Below are positions 44,557-54,630 of a stretch of 64,000 bases of DNA, piece after piece. The DNA lies in contig NZ_CP131913.1 in NCBI RefSeq assembly GCF_030704205.1, forward strand, positions 1,116,001 through 1,180,000, in the 5' to 3' direction. The position numbers and the translations under genes were made by a program. This stretch comes from Halomonas alkalicola. GTDB lineage: Bacteria > Pseudomonadota > Gammaproteobacteria > Pseudomonadales > Halomonadaceae. The notes beneath the pieces were generated by a model that was given only the letters and a program-made list of their open reading frames with translations, was not told the DNA's origin and did no database searches. The first letter of the stretch is position 1. Each line of letters starts with the position of its first letter.

Positions 44557-45303
44557 ATGCCCTCTCCTCTCTCATCCCACCCGCCTGCGCAAGGGACCGC
44601 CGAGGCGACGCGGCCTTGGCGCCTGGCCATGGAGCTGGCGCTGGGCGGTCTCACCCTGCTCGGGCTTCTGGCCACGCTGGGGCTGGTGGGGTCATGGGTA
44701 GCGCCGCTGGCCATCGCCACCTACCTGGGGATGGCGGCCCTGCTGTGGCGCGCCCTGCGCCGCCGCCCCATGCGCCAGGGCGGGCTGGGCGCGGCCAACC
44801 GGGTCACCCTGGCGCGAGGCGTGCTGGTGGCCCTGCTGGCCGGCACCCTGGCCGACCCGGCCCTGCTGGCCAGCCACACAGAGTGGCTCTTCGGCGTCGC
44901 CCTGGTCGCCCTGGCCCTGGACGGCGTGGATGGCTGGGTCGCCCGGCGCAGTGGCAGCGCCAGCGCCGTGGGGGCCCGCTTCGACATGGAGCTCGACGCC
45001 TTCTTCATCCTGGTGCTCTGCCTGGCGCTGCTGCTGCTGGAGCGCGTCGGCCCCTGGGTGCTGGCCATTGGCGCCATGCGCTACGCCTTCGTGGCGGCGA
45101 GCTGGCGCTGGCCCTGGCTCGCCGGCGAGCTGCCGGACAGCCAGCGACGCAAGGCGGTCTGCGTGTGGCAGGTGGCGGCGCTGATGCTCGCCCTGCTGCC
45201 GGCCACGCCCGGCCTGATCGCCACCTGGCTGGCCGCCACCGCCCTGGCGGGGCTCACCCTCTCCTTCGCCGTGGACGTGCGCTGGCTCTACCACCATCGA
45301 TAA
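44557..45303 (+). CDS. CDP-alcohol phosphatidyltransferase family membrane protein
   Basis: A 248-residue inner-membrane enzyme with six or so helices and a perfect CDP-alcohol motif, D-x2-DG-x2-AR-x8-G-x3-D-x3-D: Asp122, Asp125, Gly126, Ala129-Arg130, Gly139, Asp143 and Asp147. Such enzymes join a CDP-activated alcohol (often CDP-diacylglycerol) to a second alcohol. The start at 44557 follows a GGGAG site; a start at 44488 would add 23 residues across the 13-bp repeats. It is divergent from the dehydrogenase operon and may supply a lipid part to the cluster product. It could also be independent. Confidence 0.87.
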   Translation: MPSPLSSHPPAQGTAEATRPWRLAMELALGGLTLLGLLATLGLVGSWVAPLAIATYLGMAALLWRALRRRPMRQGGLGAANRVTLARGVLVALLAGTLADPALLASHTEWLFGVALVALALDGVDGWVARRSGSASAVGARFDMELDAFFILVLCLALLLLERVGPWVLAIGAMRYAFVAASWRWPWLAGELPDSQRRKAVCVWQVAALMLALLPATPGLIATWLAATALAGLTLSFAVDVRWLYHHR

Positions 45304-45350
45304 GCCTCGGGGCTGGCAAATGTCCCCGGGCCTGCTAGAGTGGGCCTTCG

Positions 45351-45470
45351 CTTGACGGGGTGCCGGTGGAACCGGCTGAGATCGCTATACGACAGTGCGC
45401 CACACCGGCGCGGTCGTCACGGCGGGGCCCGTTGAACCTGATCCGGTTAGTACCGGCGTAGGAATCAAGC
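45351..45470 (+). ncRNA. TPP (THI-box) riboswitch
   Basis: All conserved THI-box elements are present in order: ACGGGGTGCC (45355-45364), GGCTGAGA (45374-45381), CCCGTTGAACCTGATC (45428-45443) and the closing GGCGTAGGAATCAAG (45455-45469). The P1 ends CTTGA and TCAAG pair. It sits about 100 nt upstream of tenA and should repress tenA-thiC when thiamine pyrophosphate is abundant. Confidence 0.96.
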
Positions 45471-45567
45471 GGCGGCCTCCCCCGGCTACCCCCGTGTAGC
45501 GCGCCCCCCAGGCCCCACTCCCTCCCTCGCCCGCACTCCGGATCGTCACCCGACAATCGGAGGCAAG

Positions 45568-46236
45568 ATGGGCTACCGCTTCAGCGACCTCACCGCCGCC
45601 TGCCAGGACGACTGGCGCGCCTATATCGAACACGACTTCGTGCGCGGTCTCGCCGAGGGCACCCTCGAGGAGGGCGCCTTTCGCCACTACCTGAAGCAGG
45701 ACTACCTGTTTCTGATCCACTTTGCCCGGGCCTACGCCCTGGCCGCCTACAAGAGCCGCACCCTGGACGACCTGCGTCAGGCCCATGAGGGGCTCAAGGC
45801 CATCGTCGACCTGGAGCTGGGGCTGCACGTGGGCTACTGCCGCGAGTGGGGCATCTCCGAAGCGTCCCTGGCCGAGCTGCCCGAGGCCCGCGCCACCATG
45901 GCCTATACCCGCTACGTGCTGGATACCGGCAACCGCGGCGACCTGCTCGACCTGCACGTGGCCCTGGCCCCCTGCCTGGTGGGCTACGGCGAGATCGCCG
46001 ACTGGATCAACGCCCGCGCCGAAACGGTCCGCGGCGATGCCAACCCCTATGACGCCTGGATCGCCATGTACGAGAGCGAGGAGTTCCAGGCCGCCCGCCG
46101 CGCCGAGGAGGCCTGGCTCGACGCCCGCCTGACCGACGTCACCCCGGCGCGCTTCGCCGAGCTCACCCAGGTGTTCCGCGACGCCACCCGGCTCGAGATC
46201 GATTTCTGGCAGATGGGGCTGGACCGCGCCCTCTAG
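45568..46236 (+). CDS. tenA: TenA aminopyrimidine aminohydrolase (thiaminase II)
   Basis: A 222-residue TenA-family enzyme that salvages base-degraded thiamine by releasing HMP. The catalytic Cys is Cys136 (ALAPCLVGYGEIA) and the substrate Asp is in LKQDYLFL (Asp45). YCREWGI and the C-terminal EIDFWQMGL match the TenA pattern. Length is normal. It starts 98 nt after the TPP riboswitch and precedes thiC, so it is clearly part of the thiamine regulon. A CGGAGGC site lies upstream of the ATG. Confidence 0.94.
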   Translation: MGYRFSDLTAACQDDWRAYIEHDFVRGLAEGTLEEGAFRHYLKQDYLFLIHFARAYALAAYKSRTLDDLRQAHEGLKAIVDLELGLHVGYCREWGISEASLAELPEARATMAYTRYVLDTGNRGDLLDLHVALAPCLVGYGEIADWINARAETVRGDANPYDAWIAMYESEEFQAARRAEEAWLDARLTDVTPARFAELTQVFRDATRLEIDFWQMGLDRAL

Positions 46237-46261
46237 CGCCGCCGCCCCACCACACCCCTGA

Positions 46262-48217
<1,956 letters not shown>

Positions 48218-48268
48218 AGGTGGTGTAAGCCAGGCGCATGCAGCGCACTCAACGCTGAGTTTGGCTAG

Positions 48269-48283
48269 GGTGCGTTAACAATT
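48269..48283 (+). repeat. Left terminal inverted repeat of the IS
   Basis: GGTGCGTTAACAATT, pairing with 49085-49099 except for one base. The CTAG next to it is the target duplication. Confidence 0.88.
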
Positions 48284-48332
48284 GCCGATGGAGATCGGGC
48301 TGATTTAGAATATCAGCATTTTTCGGTGATCT

Positions 48333-48658
48333 ATGCCTCGGCTAATGCTACGTGATGACCAATGGGAGCGCATCGAGCACATGCTCCCCGGCAAAGCTTC
48401 AGATCGCGGGGTGACGGCCAAGGACAATCGCTTGTTCGTGGAAGCCGTCCTGTGGATCGCCCGGACAGGCGCTCCCTGGCGTGATCTGCCCGACGCCTTC
48501 GGTCGCTGGCACACTGTCTACATGCGCTATAACCGGTGGTCTAAGAAGGGGGTCTGGCAGCAGGTTATCGACACATTAGCCGATGATCCCGACATGGAGC
48601 AGCTGATGATATAGATGGCAGTATCGTCAAAGTTCATCAGCATGGGGCGGCAAAAAAA
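48333..48658 (+). pseudogene. IS5-family transposase first frame (orfA), broken by a TA insertion
   Basis: The first frame encodes the N-terminal part of an IS427-type transposase (MLRDDQWERIEHMLPGK, VLWIARTGAPWRDLPDAFGR, DPDMEQLMI) and stops at TAG 48612-48614. The expected continuation, DGSIVKVHQHGAAKK, is in the +2 frame; removing one TA from the GATGATATAGATGG stretch would join them. It then reaches the A7 slip site at 48652-48658, where a -1 shift leads into the second frame. Confidence 0.85.
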
Positions 48659-49086
48659 CGGCTCAGAGCACCGAAGCCATGGGGAAATCGCGTGGGGGAT
48701 TGAGCACCAAGATCCACGCGGCGGTCGATGCCCTCGGCAACCCGGTACGGCTAATCCTCACACCGGGCCAAGCGTCTGAGTACGGAGCCGCCCCAGCGTT
48801 ACTGGCGGGCTTTTCTCCAGCGGCGGTGCTTGGCGACAAGGGGTATGATTCCACCGCTTTGAGGGACATCATTCGAGCGGTGGGCGCCGAGCCGGTGATT
48901 CCGCCGAGAAAGAATCGCTTGGAATGCCCCGAGATAGATTGGCACTGTTACAAGGATCGCAACCTGGTAGAAAGGTTCTTCCAGAAAATCAAGCAGTTCA
49001 GGCGGCTGGCAACACGCTATGAGCGACTGGCGAGAAACTACCAGTCGCTACTCAACCTTGTATCCGCCGTCATATGGCTGGCCTAA
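48659..49086 (+). pseudogene. IS5-family transposase second frame (orfB)
   Basis: The C-terminal transposase part, entered by -1 frameshift at A7: TAQSTEAMGKSRGGLSTKIH, then VDALGNPVRLILTPGQASEY, GDKGYDSTALR (second catalytic Asp), and DRNLVERFFQKIKQFRRLAT with the catalytic Glu of the DDE set. It ends at TAA 49084-49086. The frame itself is intact, but the first half is broken in this copy. Confidence 0.85.
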
Positions 49087-49099
49087 TTGTTAACGCTCC
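49085..49099 (-). repeat. Right terminal inverted repeat of the IS
   Basis: On the minus strand GGAGCGTTAACAATT, matching the left end except at one base. It overlaps the transposase stop. Confidence 0.88.
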
Positions 49100-49142
49100 C
49101 TAGGCTGTAGCGGTGCCCCACCTCGATTCCGGGAGACGCCCC

Positions 49143-49724
49143 ATGTCTGAGTTGGAATTGTCAGAGACGGACCGCTACGCCTACCCTCACCGCGTGCTGC
49201 ACTGGCTGGTGGCCGCGGTGCTGCTGCTGTCGCTGGCCAGCGGCCTGACCCTGGGGTTTCTCGGCTTCGAAGGGGCCATGGAGCGCCTGGGCCGGGCCGG
49301 CACCGACTTTCTCTACACCTCCCACAAGTCCCTCGGCGTGGCCCTGCTCGCGCTGATGACCCTGCGGGTGATGACGCGGCTGCTCTATGTGGTGCCCGAC
49401 CATGACCCGCCGCTGCACCCCTTCCAGCGCATCCTAAGCACCGCGGTGCACCACCTCCTCTACCTGGCGCTGCTGGCCCAGCCGATGCTGGGCTGGGCCG
49501 CCACCGCCAGCGGCGACTTTCCGGTGCAGTTCCTGCACTGGCACCTGCCCGGCATCGTGCCGGTGAACGAGGCGCTCTCGGAGCGGCTGTTCGAATGGCA
49601 CGGCTGGCTGGGCTGGGTGATCCTCGGCCTGATCACCCTGCACATCAGCGGTGCGCTCTACCACTGGCTGATCCGTCGCGACGGCGTGATGGCACGCATG
49701 AGTCTCTTCGATCCGGATCGTTAG
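49143..49724 (+). CDS. Cytochrome b561 family protein
   Basis: A 193-residue inner-membrane di-heme cytochrome with four helices. Candidate axial His are in YPHRVLHWLVA (helix 1), YTSHKSLG (helix 2), EWHGWLGW (helix 3) and LHISGALYHWLIRRDG (helix 4). This matches the bacterial b561/Ni-hydrogenase b type that carries quinol electrons. The start at 49143 follows a GGAG site; an upstream GTG is less likely. The exact partner is unknown. It is downstream of the IS and upstream of the phosphorylase gene. Confidence 0.87.
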   Translation: MSELELSETDRYAYPHRVLHWLVAAVLLLSLASGLTLGFLGFEGAMERLGRAGTDFLYTSHKSLGVALLALMTLRVMTRLLYVVPDHDPPLHPFQRILSTAVHHLLYLALLAQPMLGWAATASGDFPVQFLHWHLPGIVPVNEALSERLFEWHGWLGWVILGLITLHISGALYHWLIRRDGVMARMSLFDPDR

Positions 49725-49780
49725 CGCTGGCACGCTCCCTGCATGGATCGGGCAATGCCCGATCCGACAGGAGCCCGACC

Positions 49781-51562
49781 ATGCCCGACCGTCCGACCTT
49801 CACCCCCTCCCTGGCCACGCCGCTCGACGCCGCGGCCTTTCAGCGCCGCGCCCGTGAGCACCTGGCGATGCTGTACGGCCCCCGCGCCGACGAGGTGCTG
49901 CGCCGGCTGCTGACGCTGCTGGCCCATCAGGCGCCGCCGGCCCCCTCCCCGGGCGAGACCCGCGTGCCGCTGTGGAGCGAGCGCGACCAGTGGCTGATCA
50001 GCTACGGCGACAGCCTGCTCGACGGCGAGCGCCCGCCCCTTGCGGTGCTGGGAGACTTCCTCGATACCCGGCTGCCCGACACCTTCAGCGGCGTGCATGT
50101 GCTGCCCTTCTTCCCCTGGAGCAGCGACGACGGCTTCTCGGTGATCCACTACCGGGAGGTGGACCCGGCGCTGGGCGACTGGCCCCAGGTGCGTGCCCTG
50201 GCCGAGCGGCGCGACCTGGCGGTGGACCTGGTGCTCAACCATGTCTCCCGGGAATCGCTGTGGTTCGTCGACTACCTGACCGGCAGCCAGCCCGGGCGCG
50301 ACTACTTCATCGAGCTGGACCCGGAGACCGATCTCTCGGCGGTGGTGCGCCCGCGCAGCTCGCCGCTGCTGGTGCCGGTGCCCACCCGCCGCGGCACCCG
50401 CCATCTCTGGGCGACCTTCTCCGAGGACCAGATCGACCTGAACTTCGCCAACCCGGACGTGCTGCTGGAGTTCATCGGCATCCTGATCTTCTACCTCAGC
50501 CAGGGCGCTCGCATCGTCCGCCTCGATGCCATCGCCTACCTGTGGAAGCGGGTAGGCACCCCCTGCATTCACCTGCCCGAGACCCACGAGGTGGTGCGCC
50601 TGCTGCGGGCCGTGGTGGACCACGTGGCACCGGGCACCCTGCTGCTCACCGAGACCAACGTGCCCCACCACGAGAACCTCAGCTACTTTGGCCTGGAGCG
50701 CCTGGCAGAGGGCGGGGAGCCCGACGAGGCGCATCTGGTCTACCAGTTCTCGCTGCCGCCACTGCTGCTGCACACCCTCACCGGCGGCGACGCCACCCTG
50801 CTGGCCAGCTGGCTCGAAAGCCTGCCCGAGCTGCCGCCCGGCTGCAGCTACCTCAACTTCACCGCCAGCCACGACGGCATCGGCGTGCGCCCCCTGGAGG
50901 GCTGGCTGCCCCCCCATGAGATCGAGGCGCTGCTGGAGCTGATGCATCGCTTCGGCGGCTTCGTCAGCATGCGCAAGCGCCCCGACGGCGAGGACGCACC
51001 CTACGAGATCAACATCACCTGGTTCGACGCCATGCAGGGCACCCGGCGCGGCCGTGATCCCTGGCAGATCGAGCGCTTCCTGTGCAGCCAGCACCTGATG
51101 CTGGCCCTGCAGGGCATCCCGGCGCTCTACCTGCACTGCCTGACCGGTACCCTCAACGACCTGGAGGGCGTGGAGCGCAGCGGCCGGCTGCGTTCGATCA
51201 ACCGCCGCCGCTGGCACCTGGACGAGCTCGACGAGCTGCTCGACAGCCGCAATACCCCCACCCGGGAGGTCTTCCTGGCGCTCAAGCGACGCCTGGCCAT
51301 CCGCCGTGCCGAGCCCTGCTTCCACCCCGACGCCCCCCAGCGGGTGCTGCCCGCCCCGCCGGCACTGCTGGTGGTGGAGCGTGGCCCGCTGGCCGACGGC
51401 CGCCGCCTGCTGGCGATCCATAACGTCAGCGACCAGCGCCAGCCACTGGCGGTGGCGGCGCTGGCCGAGGGGGAGTGGTTCGACCTGCTGGAAAATGGGC
51501 CCTGGACGCCGGTGGAGAGCCTCGCCCCCTACCGCACCCTATGGCTGGTCCAGACGCCCTGA
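49781..51562 (+). CDS. GH13 sucrose phosphorylase-family enzyme, probably glucosylglycerate phosphorylase
   Basis: A 593-residue GH13 subfamily 18 phosphorylase. The catalytic Asp lies in RIVRLDAIAYLWK and the acid/base Glu in LLTETNVPH; GVHVLPFFPWSSDDGFSVIH and YLNFTASHDGIGVRP are typical. Length is greater than plain sucrose phosphorylase (about 490-500) and matches the YcjM/glucosylglycerate phosphorylase group. The convergent gpgP-gpgS pair just downstream makes glucosylglycerate the likely substrate, split by phosphate into glucose-1-phosphate and glycerate. The AGGAG site supports ATG 49781. Confidence 0.85.
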   Translation: MPDRPTFTPSLATPLDAAAFQRRAREHLAMLYGPRADEVLRRLLTLLAHQAPPAPSPGETRVPLWSERDQWLISYGDSLLDGERPPLAVLGDFLDTRLPDTFSGVHVLPFFPWSSDDGFSVIHYREVDPALGDWPQVRALAERRDLAVDLVLNHVSRESLWFVDYLTGSQPGRDYFIELDPETDLSAVVRPRSSPLLVPVPTRRGTRHLWATFSEDQIDLNFANPDVLLEFIGILIFYLSQGARIVRLDAIAYLWKRVGTPCIHLPETHEVVRLLRAVVDHVAPGTLLLTETNVPHHENLSYFGLERLAEGGEPDEAHLVYQFSLPPLLLHTLTGGDATLLASWLESLPELPPGCSYLNFTASHDGIGVRPLEGWLPPHEIEALLELMHRFGGFVSMRKRPDGEDAPYEINITWFDAMQGTRRGRDPWQIERFLCSQHLMLALQGIPALYLHCLTGTLNDLEGVERSGRLRSINRRRWHLDELDELLDSRNTPTREVFLALKRRLAIRRAEPCFHPDAPQRVLPAPPALLVVERGPLADGRRLLAIHNVSDQRQPLAVAALAEGEWFDLLENGPWTPVESLAPYRTLWLVQTP

Positions 51563-51637
51563 GTGATAGCAAGATCGGCTCGAGGCTATTACGGCGACAG
51601 GCCTCTCGCTATCGTGTGCCGCCATGGACCAACCCGA

Positions 51638-52858
51638 CTACACCTCGCCGCGGTTGTCGGCCTCCACGGCGTCGTGGAGGCGGCTCAGGAGGTCGGGAAT
51701 CGCCGAGCGCACCCGGTTCCAGCTCGGGATGAAGGGGCGCTCGCCGGGATTGTCGAGGAAGGCGTTGCCGGCCTCCAGCAGGTTGGCGGCGAACAGCTCC
51801 ACGGCGCGCTCCTCGGCGTGGCGGTCCAGGGCGAGGCCGTTCATCACCGCGTCGTGATGGTAGGCCTCGATCAGGTCCAGGGCGAGGCGGTAGTAGGTGG
51901 CCTTGAGGGTGCGGAACCCCTCGGCGCTGAAGGTCACCCCCTGGGTAGCCAGCTTGCGGTAGAGCGCCTTGGCGATGTCCAGGCTCATGCGGTTGAGCCC
52001 CGCCGAGGCATCCTCCTCCGAGACCGGCTGGTGCTTGTGGTCGTAGGCATCGGCCAGGTCCACCTGGCAGAGCCGCTTGGTGGAGTGGTTGCGGTGCACC
52101 TCGGAGAGTACCCCGATCTCGAGCCCCCAGTCGGCGGGGATGCGGATGCCGTCGAGCACCTCGGCGCGCATGGCGAACTCACCGGAGAGCGGATAGCGGT
52201 AGCTGTCCAGATACTGGAGGTAGGGCAGCGGCCCATGCATCTGCTTGAGCGCCCGCAGCAGCGGCGTGACCATCAGCCGCGACACCCGGCCGTTGAGCTT
52301 GCCCTCGGCGATGCGAGGGTAGTAGCCCTTGCAGAACTCGTAGTTGAAGTGGGGGTGGGCCACCGGGTAGAAGAGCCGCGCCAGCAGGCCCCGGTCGTAG
52401 GTGAGGATATCGCAGTCGTGGAGCCCCACCACCGCACCGCGGGCCGAGGCCTGCACGTAGCCCGCGCAAAACCAGACGTTGCGCCCCTTGCCGGGTTCCC
52501 GGGGCGAGAGGCCGTGCTCCTCCAGCTCGGCATCCAGGGCGCGCAGCCGCGGGCCATCGTTCCAGAGGATGCGATGGCGCTGGGGCAGCCGGGCGAAGAA
52601 CTTCCGGGCGTGCAGGAACTGCTCGCGGTCGGCCCGGTCGAGCCCGATCACCACCTCGGCCAGGTAGGGCACCCGACGTAGCTCCTCGACGATCGCCTCG
52701 AGGGCGGGCCCCTCCAGCTCCGAGAAGAGCGACGGCAGGATCAGGCTCATGGGCCGACGACGGCCGAACTCGCAGAGCTCCGCCTCCAACGCCGCCACCG
52801 GCCGCCGGGTCAGGTTGTGGAAGTCGGTGATGATGCCGTTCTGATGGAAGTCGCTCAT
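51638..52858 (-). CDS. gpgS: Glucosyl-3-phosphoglycerate synthase
   Basis: A 406-residue GT81 glycosyltransferase that joins NDP-glucose to 3-phosphoglycerate. It has the N-terminal GT-A fold (LILPSLFSELEGPALEAIVE), the metal motif HDCDILTYDRG, the LNGRVSRLMVTPLLRALKQ block, and GLEIGVLSEVH with the acceptor-side residues. Length matches GpgS. It overlaps the phosphatase gene by ATGA, so both are made together. Its product after dephosphorylation is glucosylglycerate, a compatible solute made under salt stress or nitrogen limitation. Confidence 0.93.
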   Translation of the reverse strand: MSDFHQNGIITDFHNLTRRPVAALEAELCEFGRRRPMSLILPSLFSELEGPALEAIVEELRRVPYLAEVVIGLDRADREQFLHARKFFARLPQRHRILWNDGPRLRALDAELEEHGLSPREPGKGRNVWFCAGYVQASARGAVVGLHDCDILTYDRGLLARLFYPVAHPHFNYEFCKGYYPRIAEGKLNGRVSRLMVTPLLRALKQMHGPLPYLQYLDSYRYPLSGEFAMRAEVLDGIRIPADWGLEIGVLSEVHRNHSTKRLCQVDLADAYDHKHQPVSEEDASAGLNRMSLDIAKALYRKLATQGVTFSAEGFRTLKATYYRLALDLIEAYHHDAVMNGLALDRHAEERAVELFAANLLEAGNAFLDNPGERPFIPSWNRVRSAIPDLLSRLHDAVEADNRGEV

Positions 52859-53787
52859 GCCGCTGCCTCCTCGGCCGCCTCGACGGTCTCACGCAGTGCC
52901 GCCGGAATTACCCGGCGGTCGGCTCGCCCCCACCAGTAGGCCACCCCCTCGGCCCAGCCGGCGGGTCCCGTCGCCTCGCTGCGGTAGAGCGATGGCTGGT
53001 CCGGCAATACGTCCAGGCCATGGCAGCCGCGGATCACCACCGCCTGATCCACCGCTTCCAGCATGGGGATGTCGTTGGGGCCGTCGCCCAGGGCCAGGGT
53101 CACCGGCCGCCGGCCGCGCAGCGCCTCGAAGCGGGAGATCAGCCAGCTCACCGCGTTGCCCTTGTGGGAGGTACCGGTGGCGTGCCAGAAGCGCCCGCCC
53201 CGCACCAGCTGCAGGCCGTCGCCGGCGAGCCCCACGCGGAAGCCCTCGAGGCGCGCCTCATCCTCCTCCCAGATCAGCGGCTCGCTGCCCTCGCGCATCC
53301 GCGCCAGGCGGGCCTCGGGCTCGGGCAGGCCGGTGAAGTCGACCAGCTCATCCAGGGTCATCTCGCTGATGGTGGTGAAGCGCACCCCGAGACGCTCGCG
53401 CCATACCGCCAGGCGCTTGCGAACGAAGCCGATGTCCACCCCCAGGGTGCGGATCCCGAGCCCATCGGGGCCCGGGCGGTCGACGCGCGCATGGCACCAG
53501 GCCGGCGGCAGCCCCACCACGGCGCCGTTCTCGGCGATGAAGGGGGTATCGGTCAGGCCCAGCTCCCGGCGCAGCGGCACGATCTCGCTGCGGGTCTTGC
53601 TGGTCACCGGAATCACCGGCACACCCAGCTGCTTGAGCCGTGCAAGCCAGGGCCTGGCGGGTTGCCAGTCGTAGCTGTGGTGGTCGAGCAGCGAGCCATC
53701 CAGGTCGGTGAACAGCAGGCGCGGGGTAAAGGCGTCGAGGCCGGCATCCGGCGCCTTTCCAGATGGGGTTCCAGGTGAATCGATCAT
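52855..53787 (-). CDS. gpgP: Glucosyl-(mannosyl-)3-phosphoglycerate phosphatase
   Basis: A 310-residue HAD-superfamily Cof-type phosphatase of the MpgP group. Motif I is FTDLDGSLLDHH, motif II is VPVIPVTSKTR, and motif IV is LALGDGPNDIPMLEAVDQ. The cap domain follows the MPGP pattern (FIAENGAVVGLP and FRVGLAGDGLQLVRGGRFWH). It removes phosphate from glucosyl-3-phosphoglycerate to give glucosylglycerate. The start MIDSPGTPSG is chosen over a longer frame for its GGGAG site. It is followed, with overlap, by gpgS. Confidence 0.9.
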   Translation of the reverse strand: MIDSPGTPSGKAPDAGLDAFTPRLLFTDLDGSLLDHHSYDWQPARPWLARLKQLGVPVIPVTSKTRSEIVPLRRELGLTDTPFIAENGAVVGLPPAWCHARVDRPGPDGLGIRTLGVDIGFVRKRLAVWRERLGVRFTTISEMTLDELVDFTGLPEPEARLARMREGSEPLIWEEDEARLEGFRVGLAGDGLQLVRGGRFWHATGTSHKGNAVSWLISRFEALRGRRPVTLALGDGPNDIPMLEAVDQAVVIRGCHGLDVLPDQPSLYRSEATGPAGWAEGVAYWWGRADRRVIPAALRETVEAAEEAAA

Positions 53788-53918
53788 GGCAGCTCCCGGG
53801 GCAGACAGGTCAGGTCTCTCTCCCAGGACCTTGCACAGGGCGTGCCAAGCGTCGCAATGAGTGGATAACGCGCACCGGCGGGCCTCACCTGCACCACGCA
53901 GGAGCAACGCAACGCACC

Positions 53919-53955
53919 AAAAAAGTGCACCCCGAGACGCAGGGCCTCGGGGTGC
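53919..53955 (-). terminator. Rho-independent terminator of the outer-membrane barrel gene
   Basis: On the minus strand a perfect 10-bp stem GCACCCCGAG / CTCGGGGTGC is followed within 2 nt by TTTTTT (complement of 53919-53924). It lies 44 nt downstream of the barrel gene stop at 53999. Confidence 0.9.
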
Positions 53956-53998
53956 AGGATGCTCTGGCCGAACCAGAGCGGAAGGCGCTGGCTGCCGA

Positions 53999-54502
53999 TC
54001 AGAAGCGGTAGCGAAGACCCACGCTTGCCGCATCGAAGGTGTAGTCAGACTTGTCCAGGTAGCGCATATAGTCCGCACCTATCGACAGCTGGGGCGACAC
54101 ATCGAACTCGGCGCCGGCGCCGTAGGAGAAGCCGCTTTCGCGGTCGATATCGAAGTCCACCTCGGTGAAGCCGGCCAGGCCATAGAGGCGGAACTCCGGG
54201 GCCACCGGCAGGATACCCTTGGCATAGGCGCCGATCAGGTAGTCGAGCTCGACGGGGCCATCGGAGCCGCCGCCACCCAGGTGGCCCTCCACGGCGAAGT
54301 ACTCGTTGAACTGCATGCCGCCGTTGAGGCGCAGGCCGACGCTATCGCGGCTGGAGGCGGGCCCATCGGGGTTGAGGTCCCAGAACATGGCGTCGCCGCC
54401 GATGTAGGGCTGGGGATAGAAGGCCTGCTGGGCCTGGGCACTGGTAGCCGCGCCGGCGGCCAGGATGGCCGCGGTTGCGGCGGCAAGCGTGATGCGTTTC
54501 AT
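53999..54502 (-). CDS. Outer-membrane beta-barrel (YfaZ-like) protein
   Basis: A 167-residue exported protein with a signal peptide (cleavage after AQA near residue 24) and alternating beta strands: VGLRLNGGMQFNEYFAVEGH, VELDYLIGAYAKGIL, FRLYGLAGFTEVDFD and the C-terminal SVGLRYRF with terminal Phe, as needed for BAM insertion. It resembles small YfaZ/OmpA-barrel proteins. The start is supported by a GAGGAG site; a longer frame is not. Function is unknown. It has its own terminator. Confidence 0.87.
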   Translation of the reverse strand: MKRITLAAATAAILAAGAATSAQAQQAFYPQPYIGGDAMFWDLNPDGPASSRDSVGLRLNGGMQFNEYFAVEGHLGGGGSDGPVELDYLIGAYAKGILPVAPEFRLYGLAGFTEVDFDIDRESGFSYGAGAEFDVSPQLSIGADYMRYLDKSDYTFDAASVGLRYRF

Positions 54503-54630
54503 GGGGCTCTCCTCGTTAATGAACACCGTTCTATAACGCCTACAGTGTGGTCCCGGGAACGCCACTCTTCAAGGTGGGAATGTGCAAATGTGCGCCAAGC
54601 GGCGTCGCCCGGCGGCGACGCCGCCTGGTC

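Larger units (their letters stand above)
48269..49099 (+). mobile_element. IS5-family (IS427-type) insertion sequence, 831 bp, decayed
   Basis: The ends are imperfect inverted repeats, GGTGCGTTAACAATT at 48269-48283 and its complement, with one mismatch, at 49085-49099. Both sides carry CTAG (48265-48268 and 49100-49103), a target duplication. Two overlapping transposase frames are inside, with an A7 slip site, as in the IS427 group. One extra TA in the first frame makes this copy non-functional. It lies between thiC and the cytochrome b561 gene and interrupts no gene. Confidence 0.88.

Noticed and set aside
51563..51637. GATAGC / GCTATC pair between convergent genes as a terminator
   Set aside because: The arms are only 6 bp and about 40 nt apart, too weak to call.
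54598..54622. GGCGTCGC / GCGACGCC hairpin between the barrel and DMT genes as a terminator
   Set aside because: The stem is short, with no T-run, and the GC-rich context makes such dyads common.
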